Virus record (IMG/VR): IMGVR_UViG_3300031963_000195
Location: 1 to 54,522 of that record
Source of the DNA: a virus
Direction: 5' to 3' (one strand)
DNA length: 54,522 bases
Shown here piece by piece: positions 32,788-41,321 of the stretch. Below the pieces are notes generated by a model. That model searched no databases. It saw only the letters and a list, made by a program, of their open reading frames with translations, and was not told where the DNA came from. A program made the position numbers and the translations under genes. Numbering within the stretch: position 1 is the first letter of the stretch; every line of letters starts with the position of its first letter.

Positions 32788-33855
32788 TTATGCTTCGACT
32801 GTTTCGTTAAGTTTATTTAATTGTGAGACAAATGATTCCTTTCTTGAATTTAAATAAGAATCAAAAAGTTCAATTACTTTATTATCAAACTTTTCAGCAT
32901 CTGAGAATTGTGCTGCGGTTTTTTCAATTTCATCAAATAGTTCTGGTTTAATATTATCTTCAATCCAGTTTTGAACAAAATCAGCGGTAATATCAGCTAA
33001 CTGTGTTGGGTTTTCCAACCAAATACCATTTTCTTCTTTCATCCAAGAAGGAACCAAATTTGGGACTTGTCCAATAACCGGAACACCAACCTTCATTGAC
33101 TCCAATGGGAATGTACCAAAAGCACTTGTTGGGTCAATCCAAACGGAAAGGAAGCAATCTTTCAATCCATTTGCGAATTCTTTTTCAGTTAAACCTCTTA
33201 AATCTCTAAATGTGACCCATCTAAACTGGGGATATTTTAAGTAGAATGTTTTAATGAAATTTAAACCATCTCTTTGCTCTCTAGCATGTACAGCAACAAT
33301 CGGTTTTGCGGGAAGAGTTGCTTTTTCAAAAGTGTCGGGAATATATGGTTCCAAAATATCAATTGAAGCGGTTTTCATTATTTTTGAAATGAAATCCTTT
33401 TGAGTTTCAGAAGTTGTAATACACTTAACAAAACCATATTGCATCCAAGTTGCACCCGGTTGTAGTGTTTCCATCATATGGTCATATGCTTGACAAAGAA
33501 CAATTTTACCGCAAGGTAAGTTTTTAACTTGGTCCATAACGAAAGCAAATATTTCCGGAATTACAAGATAATCTTCGGGTGAAATTTCTAAGCTAGTACC
33601 CTCAATAGATTTGTGTGGAAGTTCCTTCATATAATCATCACCCAACCAATTTGCAACACCAACATAATCGGGTTTTTCATGAAGAATTATTGCATTATAA
33701 CCCGCTCTTTTTAAGGTTAACGCCATTTGATAAATATATCTAATGGAACCTTTAGCATTTCCTTTAGTATCTTGAACAAAGAAATAAATTTTAGAATTTT
33801 TTTGTTCTATATTTGAAATAGAATTTTTTAATTTTTCAACAACACTATTATCCAT
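32788..33855 (-). CDS. GT-B fold glycosyltransferase
   Basis: The 355-residue protein looks like a GT-B glycosyltransferase: an N-terminal Rossmann domain (KIYFFVQDTKGNAKGSIRYI then YQMALTLKRAGYNAIILHEK), and a C-terminal nucleotide-sugar domain with SAFGTFPLESMKVGVPVIGQ around residues 252-271, where the Glu of 'PLESM' corresponds to the donor-binding Glu of family 4. The C-terminus is a lysine/glutamate-rich helical tail. It lies one base before the family-2 enzyme gene. With the other enzymes of this operon it could decorate the virion or DNA late in infection. Confidence 0.75.
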   Translation of the reverse strand: MDNSVVEKLKNSISNIEQKNSKIYFFVQDTKGNAKGSIRYIYQMALTLKRAGYNAIILHEKPDYVGVANWLGDDYMKELPHKSIEGTSLEISPEDYLVIPEIFAFVMDQVKNLPCGKIVLCQAYDHMMETLQPGATWMQYGFVKCITTSETQKDFISKIMKTASIDILEPYIPDTFEKATLPAKPIVAVHAREQRDGLNFIKTFYLKYPQFRWVTFRDLRGLTEKEFANGLKDCFLSVWIDPTSAFGTFPLESMKVGVPVIGQVPNLVPSWMKEENGIWLENPTQLADITADFVQNWIEDNIKPELFDEIEKTAAQFSDAEKFDNKVIELFDSYLNSRKESFVSQLNKLNETVEA

Positions 33856-33856
33856 A

Positions 33857-34117
33857 TTAAATTTTGTTAAGTATTTTATGTTTTATTAATGTATTAAAAG
33901 CTAGCTTAAAGGGAATAGAAATTGATTGTCCTTTTAAACCTAATGTTTCATCAATTTGTTCTTCATTAGAAAGAATGACTTCAATCATCGCTTTAATAAC
34001 TTCAAATTTAACCGCGCTTATACTGAGTTCAGTTCCACCAGATACGCTTGGTAATGCGACATATTCATCAAATTGGTCTATGTCAATGTAATATGCGTCT
34101 CCAAAAAGTTTAATCAT
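33857..34117 (-). CDS. Small hypothetical protein
   Basis: Unrecognised 86-residue protein starting MIKLFGDAYYIDIDQFDEYV, with a helical C-terminus (AVKFEVIKAMIEVILSNEEQ). It overlaps the upstream HAD-like gene by eight bases and precedes the GT-B gene by one base, so it is part of the operon. No motif or membrane segment was found. It resembles small accessory subunits of phage operons only in size. Confidence 0.55.
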   Translation of the reverse strand: MIKLFGDAYYIDIDQFDEYVALPSVSGGTELSISAVKFEVIKAMIEVILSNEEQIDETLGLKGQSISIPFKLAFNTLIKHKILNKI

Positions 34118-34778
34118 TTTTTAATGTTTTAATAATTCCTTCCAATTCCTTAATTTTATTTATTTCGTATTTTGAAGGAATATGTTTATTATATTCTTGA
34201 TTGAATTTTATAACTGTTTTGTTGGATGGGTGATTTACGAGTAAGTCAGGGTTAGCTGTGATTAGAACATCAATTTCATCCCACATTGAATTGATTGTGG
34301 AATTACTGTAAAATCTTATGGTCTCAATTAAGCAACCAAACTTGGACAAAAAGAATAATGAAGCTGGTTTTGATTTACCGATTTCATCTGAAACAATAAC
34401 CAAATCATGTTCATCTCGCAAATTTCGATAAATATCATTTAAATCATTAAATGAGAAGTATTCAATAGAGGGCGCATGACCAAATATTTGCATGGGAAAT
34501 TCTTCGTACATAAATGAGTATAATTCATCATCATTTCTAAATGCGAAATGTTCTTTAAGATTTAAAGACGTTATTGGTCTTTTTATTTCATAGGTAAAGT
34601 TATCTTCAGCACTTACTTCGGTAAATGTTGCTTCATCAGTATCTAAACTGGACTCACCTTCATGTTGTTTTAATGGTTGTTCTTCAACATCTTGCTCAAG
34701 ATAGGTTTTTTCATAGATTTGAACAATCTTACCAAGAGTATCTCTTAAAACACCATTTAATTCAATACCAATTCTCAT
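34110..34778 (-). CDS. HAD-like protein with altered nucleophile motif
   Basis: The 222-residue protein begins MRIGIELNGVLRDTLGKIVQ. The HAD-superfamily first motif is D-x-D; I recall phage relatives reading IDLNGVLRD, but here the nucleophile position is Glu. The second and third motifs may be IVSDEIGKSKPASLFF (Ser/Asp then Lys) and EIDVLITANPDLL. An acidic insertion lies between residues 25 and 60. The substituted nucleophile predicts loss of phosphatase activity, making it a possible binding or regulatory protein. It is the first gene of the five-gene minus-strand operon ending at the sigma factor. Confidence 0.6.
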   Translation of the reverse strand: MRIGIELNGVLRDTLGKIVQIYEKTYLEQDVEEQPLKQHEGESSLDTDEATFTEVSAEDNFTYEIKRPITSLNLKEHFAFRNDDELYSFMYEEFPMQIFGHAPSIEYFSFNDLNDIYRNLRDEHDLVIVSDEIGKSKPASLFFLSKFGCLIETIRFYSNSTINSMWDEIDVLITANPDLLVNHPSNKTVIKFNQEYNKHIPSKYEINKIKELEGIIKTLKND

Positions 34779-34811
34779 TAATACTTTTTATGAAAAATTA
34801 AAAAGTAATTT

Positions 34812-34831
34812 TAATAACTAAATAGTTATTA
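34812..34831. promoter_or_regulatory. Perfect palindrome in divergent intergenic region
   Basis: TAATAACTA and TAGTTATTA flank two bases, giving a 20-base near-perfect palindrome between divergent genes at 34778 (minus) and 34912 (plus). An operator for a dimeric regulator or a transcript hairpin are both possible. Confidence 0.4.
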
Positions 34832-34911
34832 TTTGTAAAACGATATTTTTCTATTTATATCTAAAATATAATTTTTATTTTATATTAAAAATAAACATAT
34901 AATTTATAATT

Positions 34912-35205
34912 ATGGAAAAAATTGAACAGCATGAACTGTCTTTAAAAATTAAAGCGATGTTTAATGATGAACGTAACAAGACAAAAAAAGAAGAAAGACC
35001 TGAATTCTTATTTTGTAATCACACAAAGGAAGTTAAACAAGTTTTAATTGATTCAGCGGATGTTATTTTTAATAAGTTACTTGATAGTTTATCTTATTGC
35101 GATGAGGGAACAATTAGAAATAACTTAAATTCATTTATAAATGATTTGGTTTTGTATGTAGAAAAAGAAGTTAATGCTATTCTTATTGAAGAAAAGAAAA
35201 TTTAA
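34912..35205 (+). CDS. Small hypothetical protein
   Basis: Unrecognised 97-residue helical protein: HELSLKIKAMFNDERNKTKK, then ADVIFNKLLDSLSYCDEG and a C-terminal helix (DLVLYVEKEVNAILIEEKKI). It is the only plus-strand gene between two minus-strand blocks and faces the PhoH gene across a strong bidirectional terminator. There is no exact ATATTTAT motif near the start, only CTATTTAT at 34851-34858, 53 bases upstream. Function unknown. Confidence 0.55.
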   Translation: MEKIEQHELSLKIKAMFNDERNKTKKEERPEFLFCNHTKEVKQVLIDSADVIFNKLLDSLSYCDEGTIRNNLNSFINDLVLYVEKEVNAILIEEKKI

Positions 35206-35222
35206 TAAAAAAGTTTAAAAAC

Positions 35223-35260
35223 AAAAAATAAATCCCATAAATTGTGGGATTTATTTTTTT
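35223..35260. terminator. Bidirectional Rho-independent terminator
   Basis: ATAAATCCCA pairs perfectly with TGGGATTTAT around a seven-base loop and is flanked by A-runs on the left and T-runs on the right. It therefore works for both converging genes (34912 plus and 35279 minus). Confidence 0.9.
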
Positions 35261-35278
35261 AGAAAAACGAAGCAAAAA

Positions 35279-37099
35279 TTAAGATTGGTATCTTTTTAAT
35301 ATTTTGGATATTATAGGATTTCTGACAATATCTTCTTCGGTAAATTCAAATAATCCGATTTCATCAATATTTTGTAATCTTTTCATTGCATCATATAAAC
35401 CCGATTTTTCTAATTGTTTAAATTTATCAGATTGCTCAACATCACCAATTATAAAGAATTTACTATTATGACCTATTCTTGTTAAAATAAGTTTCATTTC
35501 CGCAGGTGTACAGTTTTGACTTTCTTCAAGAAGTAAAATTGAATTTTCAACCGAAATTCCGCGAATAAATGAAATTGACATAACTTCAATTATGTTAAAA
35601 AACTCTAATTTACCAGCAACACCTTCACCTAATATTTTATTTAATAAATAAAATGATGCGTACATATATGGGTTCATTTTTTCTCGTTCATTTCCCGGAA
35701 GCGAACCTAACCTGCTTTCACCACCCTCTACGGCTGGTCGTATAATTATAATTTTTTCATATGGTGTTGTGGGATCTAATATTAATTCTATTGCAGTTCT
35801 TAATGTGAGGTGTGAATTATGTGTAACTATAAAATTATCCGTTAAATAAAGACCTTTTTCTGAATTAACAGTAATACATTTAGCTTCTTTATTACCAATA
35901 AATTCAACATTTGTTATATATCGTTTTGGTAAATATCTACTTTTTGGTTTGACCAATTTTAATTTTCTTTTTAATCTAAAAGGAGTAATTTCGTTTGGTA
36001 AACAAATACATAATTCGTATGCTAATAATCCCATAATTTTTTCGCCTTCTTTATTTCTATAAAATGGTTGTTTTAACCATCTTTTAACAACACCACCTAA
36101 ACTATTAACTAAAAAAACCATATCATCTGCTAATTTTTTAGATGTGGTTGTAAAAAATACTGAACCAGATTTTGAATCTACTGTACCGTCAGTATCCATT
36201 AGACCTTGTAATAGAGAAATTCTATTTTCAATCGAATTGAACATATATTCATAAGGTATAAATTTATTTTCACTTTTTTTATAAAGTAAATTTAATTGGT
36301 TTAGCTCATTCAAAAATTCGTTTTTCCCGTTCTCACCAATAATTGAATATTTATATTTACCTTTTGGTTTGTTTAGGTGAATATTTTCTGGAATTAAAGC
36401 TTTTATGTTCTCAACAATTTCATTATCTGCACATGTAAACGTAATGTATTGTGTTAATCCCCCATCACCAATAAGTACCCCCAATATATATGGGTCAATT
36501 AATAATTTTTGTTCATTAAATTGAACAGGTTTTGTAACTGGAATTGAATGATTTTTATCACCTCTTTTTGTTGTTAATGTTTCTTTAATTTTTTTTAGTG
36601 TTTTAACACTATAATCTTTTGGTGAAGAAATTCTTTTATTTAATCTATTTTCACCGACTCGTTTTCTGGCATTTCTCTCATAATAAGTTTTTGTATACCA
36701 TAAATGATCTTCACATGATTCGGTAAAAGTACCGTCATTAAATAATACTCTATAAATCGGCTTTTCCCCTTGTGGATGAACCGCAATAACCTCAACCGGG
36801 TTTCCATTTTCATCAATAACAAAATCTCCTACGACTATATCACCCATATTAACCATTCCGGTGGGTGTAATTATTTTGGCATCAATTGGTTGTGCTTTTC
36901 CTGTACCAGCACTTCCTGAACAAATTGTAATTTCTTTTTCTTTTAAGAGTTGATAAAATTTTTTTTGGTTTTCGTTTAAAAATTTTTCTTTTGGTCTTTT
37001 TGTTATGATATTAGCAATTAAATCTTTCTTATTTATTTCCTTTGGTTCTTCAGGAACTTGATTTACCGTTTTTGGTTTTGCTTTTTGTTTTGCTGGCAT
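35279..37099 (-). CDS. phoH: PhoH-like ATPase interrupted by an intein in its Walker A motif
   Basis: The 606-residue precursor has extein residues 1-68 and 429-606 (246 after splicing) that make a PhoH-family ATPase. The Walker A motif is rebuilt as SAGTGK|SHLTLRTA across the splice. Downstream are ENSILLLEESQNCTPAEMKL (Walker B, with Glu where most PhoH proteins have Asp), RIGHNSKFFIIGDVEQSD, and the terminal helical segment. PhoH proteins are widespread in phages of marine T4-like type; they bind ATP and have been linked to RNA metabolism, but their phage role is unproven. The intein disrupts the nucleotide-binding loop, so function depends on splicing. Confidence 0.9.
   Translation of the reverse strand: MPAKQKAKPKTVNQVPEEPKEINKKDLIANIITKRPKEKFLNENQKKFYQLLKEKEITICSGSAGTGKAQPIDAKIITPTGMVNMGDIVVGDFVIDENGNPVEVIAVHPQGEKPIYRVLFNDGTFTESCEDHLWYTKTYYERNARKRVGENRLNKRISSPKDYSVKTLKKIKETLTTKRGDKNHSIPVTKPVQFNEQKLLIDPYILGVLIGDGGLTQYITFTCADNEIVENIKALIPENIHLNKPKGKYKYSIIGENGKNEFLNELNQLNLLYKKSENKFIPYEYMFNSIENRISLLQGLMDTDGTVDSKSGSVFFTTTSKKLADDMVFLVNSLGGVVKRWLKQPFYRNKEGEKIMGLLAYELCICLPNEITPFRLKRKLKLVKPKSRYLPKRYITNVEFIGNKEAKCITVNSEKGLYLTDNFIVTHNSHLTLRTAIELILDPTTPYEKIIIIRPAVEGGESRLGSLPGNEREKMNPYMYASFYLLNKILGEGVAGKLEFFNIIEVMSISFIRGISVENSILLLEESQNCTPAEMKLILTRIGHNSKFFIIGDVEQSDKFKQLEKSGLYDAMKRLQNIDEIGLFEFTEEDIVRNPIISKILKRYQS
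35816..36895 (-). mobile_element. PhoH intein with LAGLIDADG homing endonuclease
   Basis: The in-frame insertion of 360 residues (precursor 69-428) runs from Ala1 (AQPIDAKIITPTG) to the terminal His-Asn before Ser+1 (FIVTHN|SHLT). Intein residues 61-65, CEDHL, hold the block B histidine. Two dodecapeptides, ILGVLIGDGG (137-146) and LLQGLMDTDG (228-237), mark a LAGLIDADG endonuclease. Ala1 instead of Cys or Ser is the class of inteins that bypass the first acyl shift. The insertion splits the P-loop between Lys and Ser, a classic intein site. Confidence 0.92.
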
Positions 37100-37133
37100 T
37101 AAATTTTTTGATTTTTTTAATTATTATTTATAT

Positions 37134-37141
37134 ATAAATAT
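37134..37141 (-). promoter_or_regulatory. ATATTTAT late-promoter-like motif for the PhoH gene
   Basis: Reads ATAAATAT on the plus strand, 34 bases from the minus-strand start at 37099. The spacing is longer than at other sites. Confidence 0.4.
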
Positions 37142-37154
37142 AAATCAAAACTAA

Positions 37155-37173
37155 AGTAATAAAAATTATTACT
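37155..37173. terminator. Weak hairpin at the end of the glycan cluster
   Basis: AGTAATAA pairs with TTATTACT around AAA, an AT-only 8-bp stem located just downstream of the last gene (37187) of the minus-strand glycan cluster. It has no strong T-run on the relevant side, so termination is uncertain. Confidence 0.35.
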
Positions 37174-37186
37174 AATGTTTTTTTAT

Positions 37187-37789
37187 TTAATTTTTAAACT
37201 TATATAAACATAAACCAACGGAATCAAATTTTAAATTATCAAAATTTGAATTTTTTTTGTTTGCATGAAGTTGTTCTTGTAAAATCCATTTTTTAGATTT
37301 TTCCATGTAATCTTTTATGATTATGGATTTGGTTGAATAACCTTTATCATACGGTCTATAATAATCCCAATCATGCATACAAAAATATGTTCCATCTTCT
37401 ATATTTTGCTCTAATAATATGATATCATCATATGCTATATTTGGGTCTTCAGGTCCGTCAAACATTATAAAGTTGGGCTTAATATTTGATTCTAATAAAT
37501 TGACGAGCATTTTTTGTGACTGCTCTTTAAAATACTTTACAAATGGAAATTCATTAAAAAACTCTTCTGTTGGTTTTCTTATTGGATCACAAGTAAAAAT
37601 TTTCGAATTTAAATTATTATTTTTTATTGATTGAGATATAAAATAAGTAGAACCTCCACCGTCACCAGTACCAACCTCAAAAATAATATTAGGTTTTATT
37701 TCCGAAATCCAATTATATAATTTATATCTTTCATATGGTAACATTTCACCATTATATGTTATTTCTCTAAAATTTATTTTTTCATCCAT
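37187..37789 (-). CDS. SAM-dependent methyltransferase-like protein
   Basis: The 200-residue protein has a Rossmann-type motif I, IIFEVGTGDGGGSTYFI (about residues 35-51), followed by a motif II acidic strand (FTCDPI) and MFDGPEDP and HDWDYY segments, matching SAM-dependent methyltransferases used on secreted sugars or small molecules. It is the last gene of the glycan cluster, four bases after the FkbM-type gene. The acceptor is not evident. It is of lower G+C than the head genes. Confidence 0.7.
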   Translation of the reverse strand: MDEKINFREITYNGEMLPYERYKLYNWISEIKPNIIFEVGTGDGGGSTYFISQSIKNNNLNSKIFTCDPIRKPTEEFFNEFPFVKYFKEQSQKMLVNLLESNIKPNFIMFDGPEDPNIAYDDIILLEQNIEDGTYFCMHDWDYYRPYDKGYSTKSIIIKDYMEKSKKWILQEQLHANKKNSNFDNLKFDSVGLCLYKFKN

Positions 37790-37792
37790 ACT

Positions 37793-38422
37793 TTAATTTA
37801 TTTGTAAATTATCAATAAAAAGGTAATCATGTACCACAAATTTATCTATTTTAGAATAGTTGTTTTTTTTCATAAAATCAAAAATTTCATCTTTATGTGT
37901 CGCCTCTATTAAAATATACTTAGGTCTGTATTTTTTAATATTCATTCCCATTAATACTTCTAACTCATGACCCTCAACATCCAATGAAAAAAAATCAATT
38001 TTTTCTACTTTTTTTTCGTCTAAAATTGTTTCTAGTTTTTTTGTTGTTAAACTTAAAACATTTTTTTTTAAACTTTGACAGCGTTCGCCTTCTATTATCC
38101 AATCATTATCAGCGTCTTCTGATTTTCTAGAATTTTTTATAAAAGACATTAGATTAACATCATAAAAAATAATTTCTTCATTTTCTGTATTTGATAGACA
38201 ACAATTATAACAATTTGAGTTTGGTCTATTTTTTTTCATTAATTCAAATTTATGTGGTAATGCTTCTATTAAGATACCGCTCCAATTTTTATAGAATTCT
38301 AAATGCGCTGTATTTGATTGAAACATTCCATCATTTCCTCCAACTTCTATATAAAACCCAAATTCAAAATTTAGGTACCTATCAATAATTTGTTTATCTA
38401 TTTTTTCAACACCATAATACAT
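37793..38422 (-). CDS. FkbM-family methyltransferase
   Basis: The 209-residue protein shows the FkbM pattern: FYIEVGGNDGMFQSNTAHLE (SAM motif I), GILIEALPHKFELMKKNRPN, CCLSNTENEEIIF, and IDFFSLDVEGHELEVLMGMN followed by YILIE. FkbM enzymes O-methylate sugars and polyketides. In this cluster it may cap or modify a glycan made by the neighbouring glycosyltransferases. Gaps to both neighbours are under five bases, so it is co-transcribed with them. Confidence 0.85.
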   Translation of the reverse strand: MYYGVEKIDKQIIDRYLNFEFGFYIEVGGNDGMFQSNTAHLEFYKNWSGILIEALPHKFELMKKNRPNSNCYNCCLSNTENEEIIFYDVNLMSFIKNSRKSEDADNDWIIEGERCQSLKKNVLSLTTKKLETILDEKKVEKIDFFSLDVEGHELEVLMGMNIKKYRPKYILIEATHKDEIFDFMKKNNYSKIDKFVVHDYLFIDNLQIN

Positions 38423-38424
38423 AC

Positions 38425-39231
38425 TTATAATTCTTTAGATTTATTTTTTATTAAATTTAACCAATAACTATATTTTAAACTTTCTCTGCTATTATTTTTT
38501 ACTTTTTTTATTTCATTTTTTATAAAAACAAAATCTTTTAATTTTTCTTCATCGTTAATATAAACAACTGGTAAATTTTTATATATTTTTTCATATATTA
38601 TTTTGTAATCATTAAATGGTCCTACAACTATTGGTATGCCTCCGAGATAAAGAGTTTCATATGTACGAATACATTCAATTCCATTTCCTCTTGGGGAGAT
38701 TACACCAAGATATGATTTTACATAATTACTAAATTCTTTAAAAGAAATTTCATCATAAGAATCTACATAATCAAGTTCATTACAAATATTTTTTATTTTT
38801 TGTCTTAAATCATAATTTGTATTTACCCTAAAATTAGAAATCAATTTTTCTTTTATTATTGGCTGCGGAATCAAATGTGGGTTTAGTAAATATTCTTTTT
38901 TTTCAAAAATACCTTCATTTATTATACCATGACCTAATCTAATAGGTAATATATCTATTTCAATACCCAACGGTATTGGAGTGACTTTATCACTATTACA
39001 ATTTGTGTTAGTTGCAAAAATGTGATAAACATTTTCAGGACATAAAGATAATCGTCTATCGTCAAAAGTTATGTCACCATTTGCTATTATTAGAACACAC
39101 TTATTATTTTTATTTTTTAATCTTATAAATTCTTTTTCTATAAAATCTATTTTACAAAAAACTATTTTTTCGTCATCATGTAAATCATTACAGAACCTAG
39201 TCATTTGAATTAACTCATGATTAATCATCAT
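38425..39231 (-). CDS. Exostosin/GT47-like glycosyltransferase
   Basis: An ATG at 39231 is preferred to the upstream ATG at 39267, because the latter would run 47 bases into the acetyltransferase; the adjacent ATG at 39228 is equally possible. The protein has VLIIANGDITFDDRRLSLCP, then FATNTNCNSDKVTPIPLGIE, and near the C-terminus YLGVISPRGNGIECIRTYET followed by LYLGGIPIVV. 'P-x-G-x-G-I-x-x-x-R-x-x-E-x-L-x-x-G-x-I-P-I' is the donor-binding pattern of exostosin-like GT47 enzymes. The acceptor is unknown. It overlaps the acetyltransferase end by 11 bases. Confidence 0.7.
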   Translation of the reverse strand: MMINHELIQMTRFCNDLHDDEKIVFCKIDFIEKEFIRLKNKNNKCVLIIANGDITFDDRRLSLCPENVYHIFATNTNCNSDKVTPIPLGIEIDILPIRLGHGIINEGIFEKKEYLLNPHLIPQPIIKEKLISNFRVNTNYDLRQKIKNICNELDYVDSYDEISFKEFSNYVKSYLGVISPRGNGIECIRTYETLYLGGIPIVVGPFNDYKIIYEKIYKNLPVVYINDEEKLKDFVFIKNEIKKVKNNSRESLKYSYWLNLIKNKSKEL

Positions 39232-39706
39232 TATTAATTTTTTTTTTAATTTTAGCAGGGTTTCCAAAAACTAAACTATTATCTGGAACATCTTTTGTAA
39301 CGACAGAACCAGCACCTATTAAACTATTTTCACCAATAACTATACCGCAAATTATAACACTATTAGCACCAATTGAACATCTTTTCTTAAATAAAGTTTT
39401 TCTAAACCTATCATTATTTTTCCAATCACCATCAACTTTTGGTCTATAATCATTTGTTGTTACCGTATTTGGACCTAAAAATACGTTGTCCTCTAATGTA
39501 ACACCCTCATAAATTAATGAATTATTTTGTATTTTACAATTATTACCAATAATAACGTTTGGACCGATATAAACCCCTTCACCAATAGTACAATTTTTAC
39601 CTATTTTTGCGTTTTTACAAACATGTGAAAATGCCCATATTTTAGTATTTTCACCAATATCTTCTGTCTCAACTATTGATGTTTCATGTAAAAAATAATT
39701 TTTCAT
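39221..39706 (-). CDS. Hexapeptide-repeat acyltransferase (WbpD/WlbB-like)
   Basis: The 161-residue protein is a left-handed beta-helix acyltransferase. Hexapeptide repeats run from about residue 20, with IGENTKIWAFSHVCKNAKIG, CTIGEGVYIGPNVIIG, NNSLIYEGVTLEDNVFLGPN and IGANSVIICGIVIG, ending in VTKDVPDNSLVFGNPAKIKK. This closely resembles N-acetyltransferases such as WbpD/WlbB that acetylate a 3-amino sugar in surface polysaccharide pathways. The partner dehydrogenase and aminotransferase for such a sugar are not in the window, so the phage may borrow a host intermediate. It is translationally coupled to the exostosin-like gene. Confidence 0.85.
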   Translation of the reverse strand: MKNYFLHETSIVETEDIGENTKIWAFSHVCKNAKIGKNCTIGEGVYIGPNVIIGNNCKIQNNSLIYEGVTLEDNVFLGPNTVTTNDYRPKVDGDWKNNDRFRKTLFKKRCSIGANSVIICGIVIGENSLIGAGSVVTKDVPDNSLVFGNPAKIKKKINNDD

Positions 39707-39708
39707 AA

Positions 39709-40497
39709 TTAGATAAATTTTGGAATATTAAAAAATAAATTATCTAAATAAGTTTTATGATGATTATAAGGTCTACATGCATGACATTCTATAAAGAAAT
39801 TAGAATTTAATTTTGATATATCATAAGATACTTCATTATGTCTATGACAATCAATTCGTCTATTTAAAAAAGTTGACGCTAAACTCAAGCTTGAAATTCT
39901 TGATTTATCTTCAAACGAGGAAAGTATTTTACAACTATAAGCTTCATCCGTACCCCATTTATCTCCCCACATTGTTTTAAGATTTAAAGAATTTATTTTT
40001 TTTATTTCCAATTCAAATGATTCTTCAAATTTATAAATATCACAAAAAGTCTGTCCTTTTGCAATATGATATGCTGAAGGACTAAATCCTCCTTCATCCC
40101 ATTTTTTGGGATATTTGTTTTCAAATTTATATTGGTCGTCAATTAACATAATATAATTATTTTCGTCAATTAAGTTAATAGTTTCTTTAAAAAAATAAGT
40201 CCCTAATGGTATTTGATCAATACCCATTATAATACAAGTTTCACTTGGATAAAATTTAGTAAAATAAAATAAAGCCCAAGTGTATTGCCATTCTGAGATA
40301 TTAGATATTTTTTTCTCAATTAAAATTTCACCGTATTCAGTAGATAAATTTGCATTTTTTAATTCATCTTCTTCACCAAAAAAGATTAAAGTTGGGGTTA
40401 TGCCGAATTTTTCTTTATAAGTATATGATAAATTATTCCAAAAATCATAATATAAAGGGTTATTATTAGTTACTAATATTACTCTATCTATTTTCAT
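39709..40497 (-). CDS. Putative glycosyltransferase, GT-A like
   Basis: The 262-residue protein starts KIDRVILVTNNNPLYYDFWN, a Rossmann-like strand, and contains CIIMGIDQIPLGTYF, where I-D-x may act as the metal-binding motif of a GT-A enzyme. Later segments, such as TMWGDKWGTDEAYSCKIL and DCHRHNEV, contain conserved-looking Trp, Asp and His. I cannot assign a CAZy family. Two-base spacing to the acetyltransferase and a short gap to the GT15-like gene show that it is part of the cluster. Confidence 0.55.
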   Translation of the reverse strand: MKIDRVILVTNNNPLYYDFWNNLSYTYKEKFGITPTLIFFGEEDELKNANLSTEYGEILIEKKISNISEWQYTWALFYFTKFYPSETCIIMGIDQIPLGTYFFKETINLIDENNYIMLIDDQYKFENKYPKKWDEGGFSPSAYHIAKGQTFCDIYKFEESFELEIKKINSLNLKTMWGDKWGTDEAYSCKILSSFEDKSRISSLSLASTFLNRRIDCHRHNEVSYDISKLNSNFFIECHACRPYNHHKTYLDNLFFNIPKFI

Positions 40498-40503
40498 TTG
40501 TTA

Positions 40504-41313
40504 TTAATTAATTTGTACATTATGACTTGCGTGATAATAAGAAATTGTTTTACATTCACTGTAATGTTTTTCGTTAATTAGCGTTGATAAAATCATACCC
40601 CAAATAGGTAAATCGCCCCATCTATTACTATATATTCCGTGAGATAAATCAATTTTTTTTAAAATTTTATTCAAAATTTTATTATTTCTTAAAAAGTCAA
40701 CATTAACAATCATAAAATTAGTATAAGGACATTTGATATTATTAAATGTTTTATGTGGCTGAATATTTGTTTCAATTAAAAATTCGTTTAATAATCTTTC
40801 AAGACCCACAATAACTCTACTATCATCTTGATCTTGAAATTTTGGGCTTACAAAATAAATTTCTTTTTCATTCATCTCATTTAAAATATTATTATCAAAT
40901 TTGGTAATAAAACAATCTTCATCAATTCTTATAATAAATTTATAATCCTTAAGGTATTCTAAAAAATCTATTGACCAAAAATGACACATATGTTTATAAC
41001 CTAACGGAAAATGTGAGGATAAAAAATTAGGAGGACATAAATCATTATTAATTATATTTTTATTATTATCGAACGCTTTTTTATTTCCACATTCTTTAAC
41101 ATTTTTAAAAATTAAACTTTGTTTTGAATTATTGGAAATATATAATTGATGATCTTCCGGAATATTTCCTTCATGAAATATTACCATATCAAAATCAAAA
41201 TTAGATTTACTAATTATATTTTCATAAATTAATGTATTACGTTTAATTAACGAATTATATTGTGATACATTTTCATAGCCTCTAGTTAAGACTGTTATCG
41301 CTATTTTGTTCAT
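40504..41313 (-). CDS. GT15-like mannosyltransferase-type glycosyltransferase
   Basis: The 269-residue protein contains SSHFPLGYKHMCHFWSIDFL, then KFIIRIDEDCFI. The 'Y-x-H-M-C-x-F-x-S/W' element followed by an 'R-I/V-D/E-x-D' motif recalls GT15 (Kre2/Mnt1-type) mannosyltransferases, which are otherwise mainly fungal. The C-terminal KTISYYHASHNVQIN is unremarkable. The resemblance is from memory of the family pattern and the acceptor is unknown. It lies between two other glycosyltransferases, all on the minus strand. Confidence 0.6.
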   Translation of the reverse strand: MNKIAITVLTRGYENVSQYNSLIKRNTLIYENIISKSNFDFDMVIFHEGNIPEDHQLYISNNSKQSLIFKNVKECGNKKAFDNNKNIINNDLCPPNFLSSHFPLGYKHMCHFWSIDFLEYLKDYKFIIRIDEDCFITKFDNNILNEMNEKEIYFVSPKFQDQDDSRVIVGLERLLNEFLIETNIQPHKTFNNIKCPYTNFMIVNVDFLRNNKILNKILKKIDLSHGIYSNRWGDLPIWGMILSTLINEKHYSECKTISYYHASHNVQIN

Positions 41314-41321
41314 ATCTTTAT

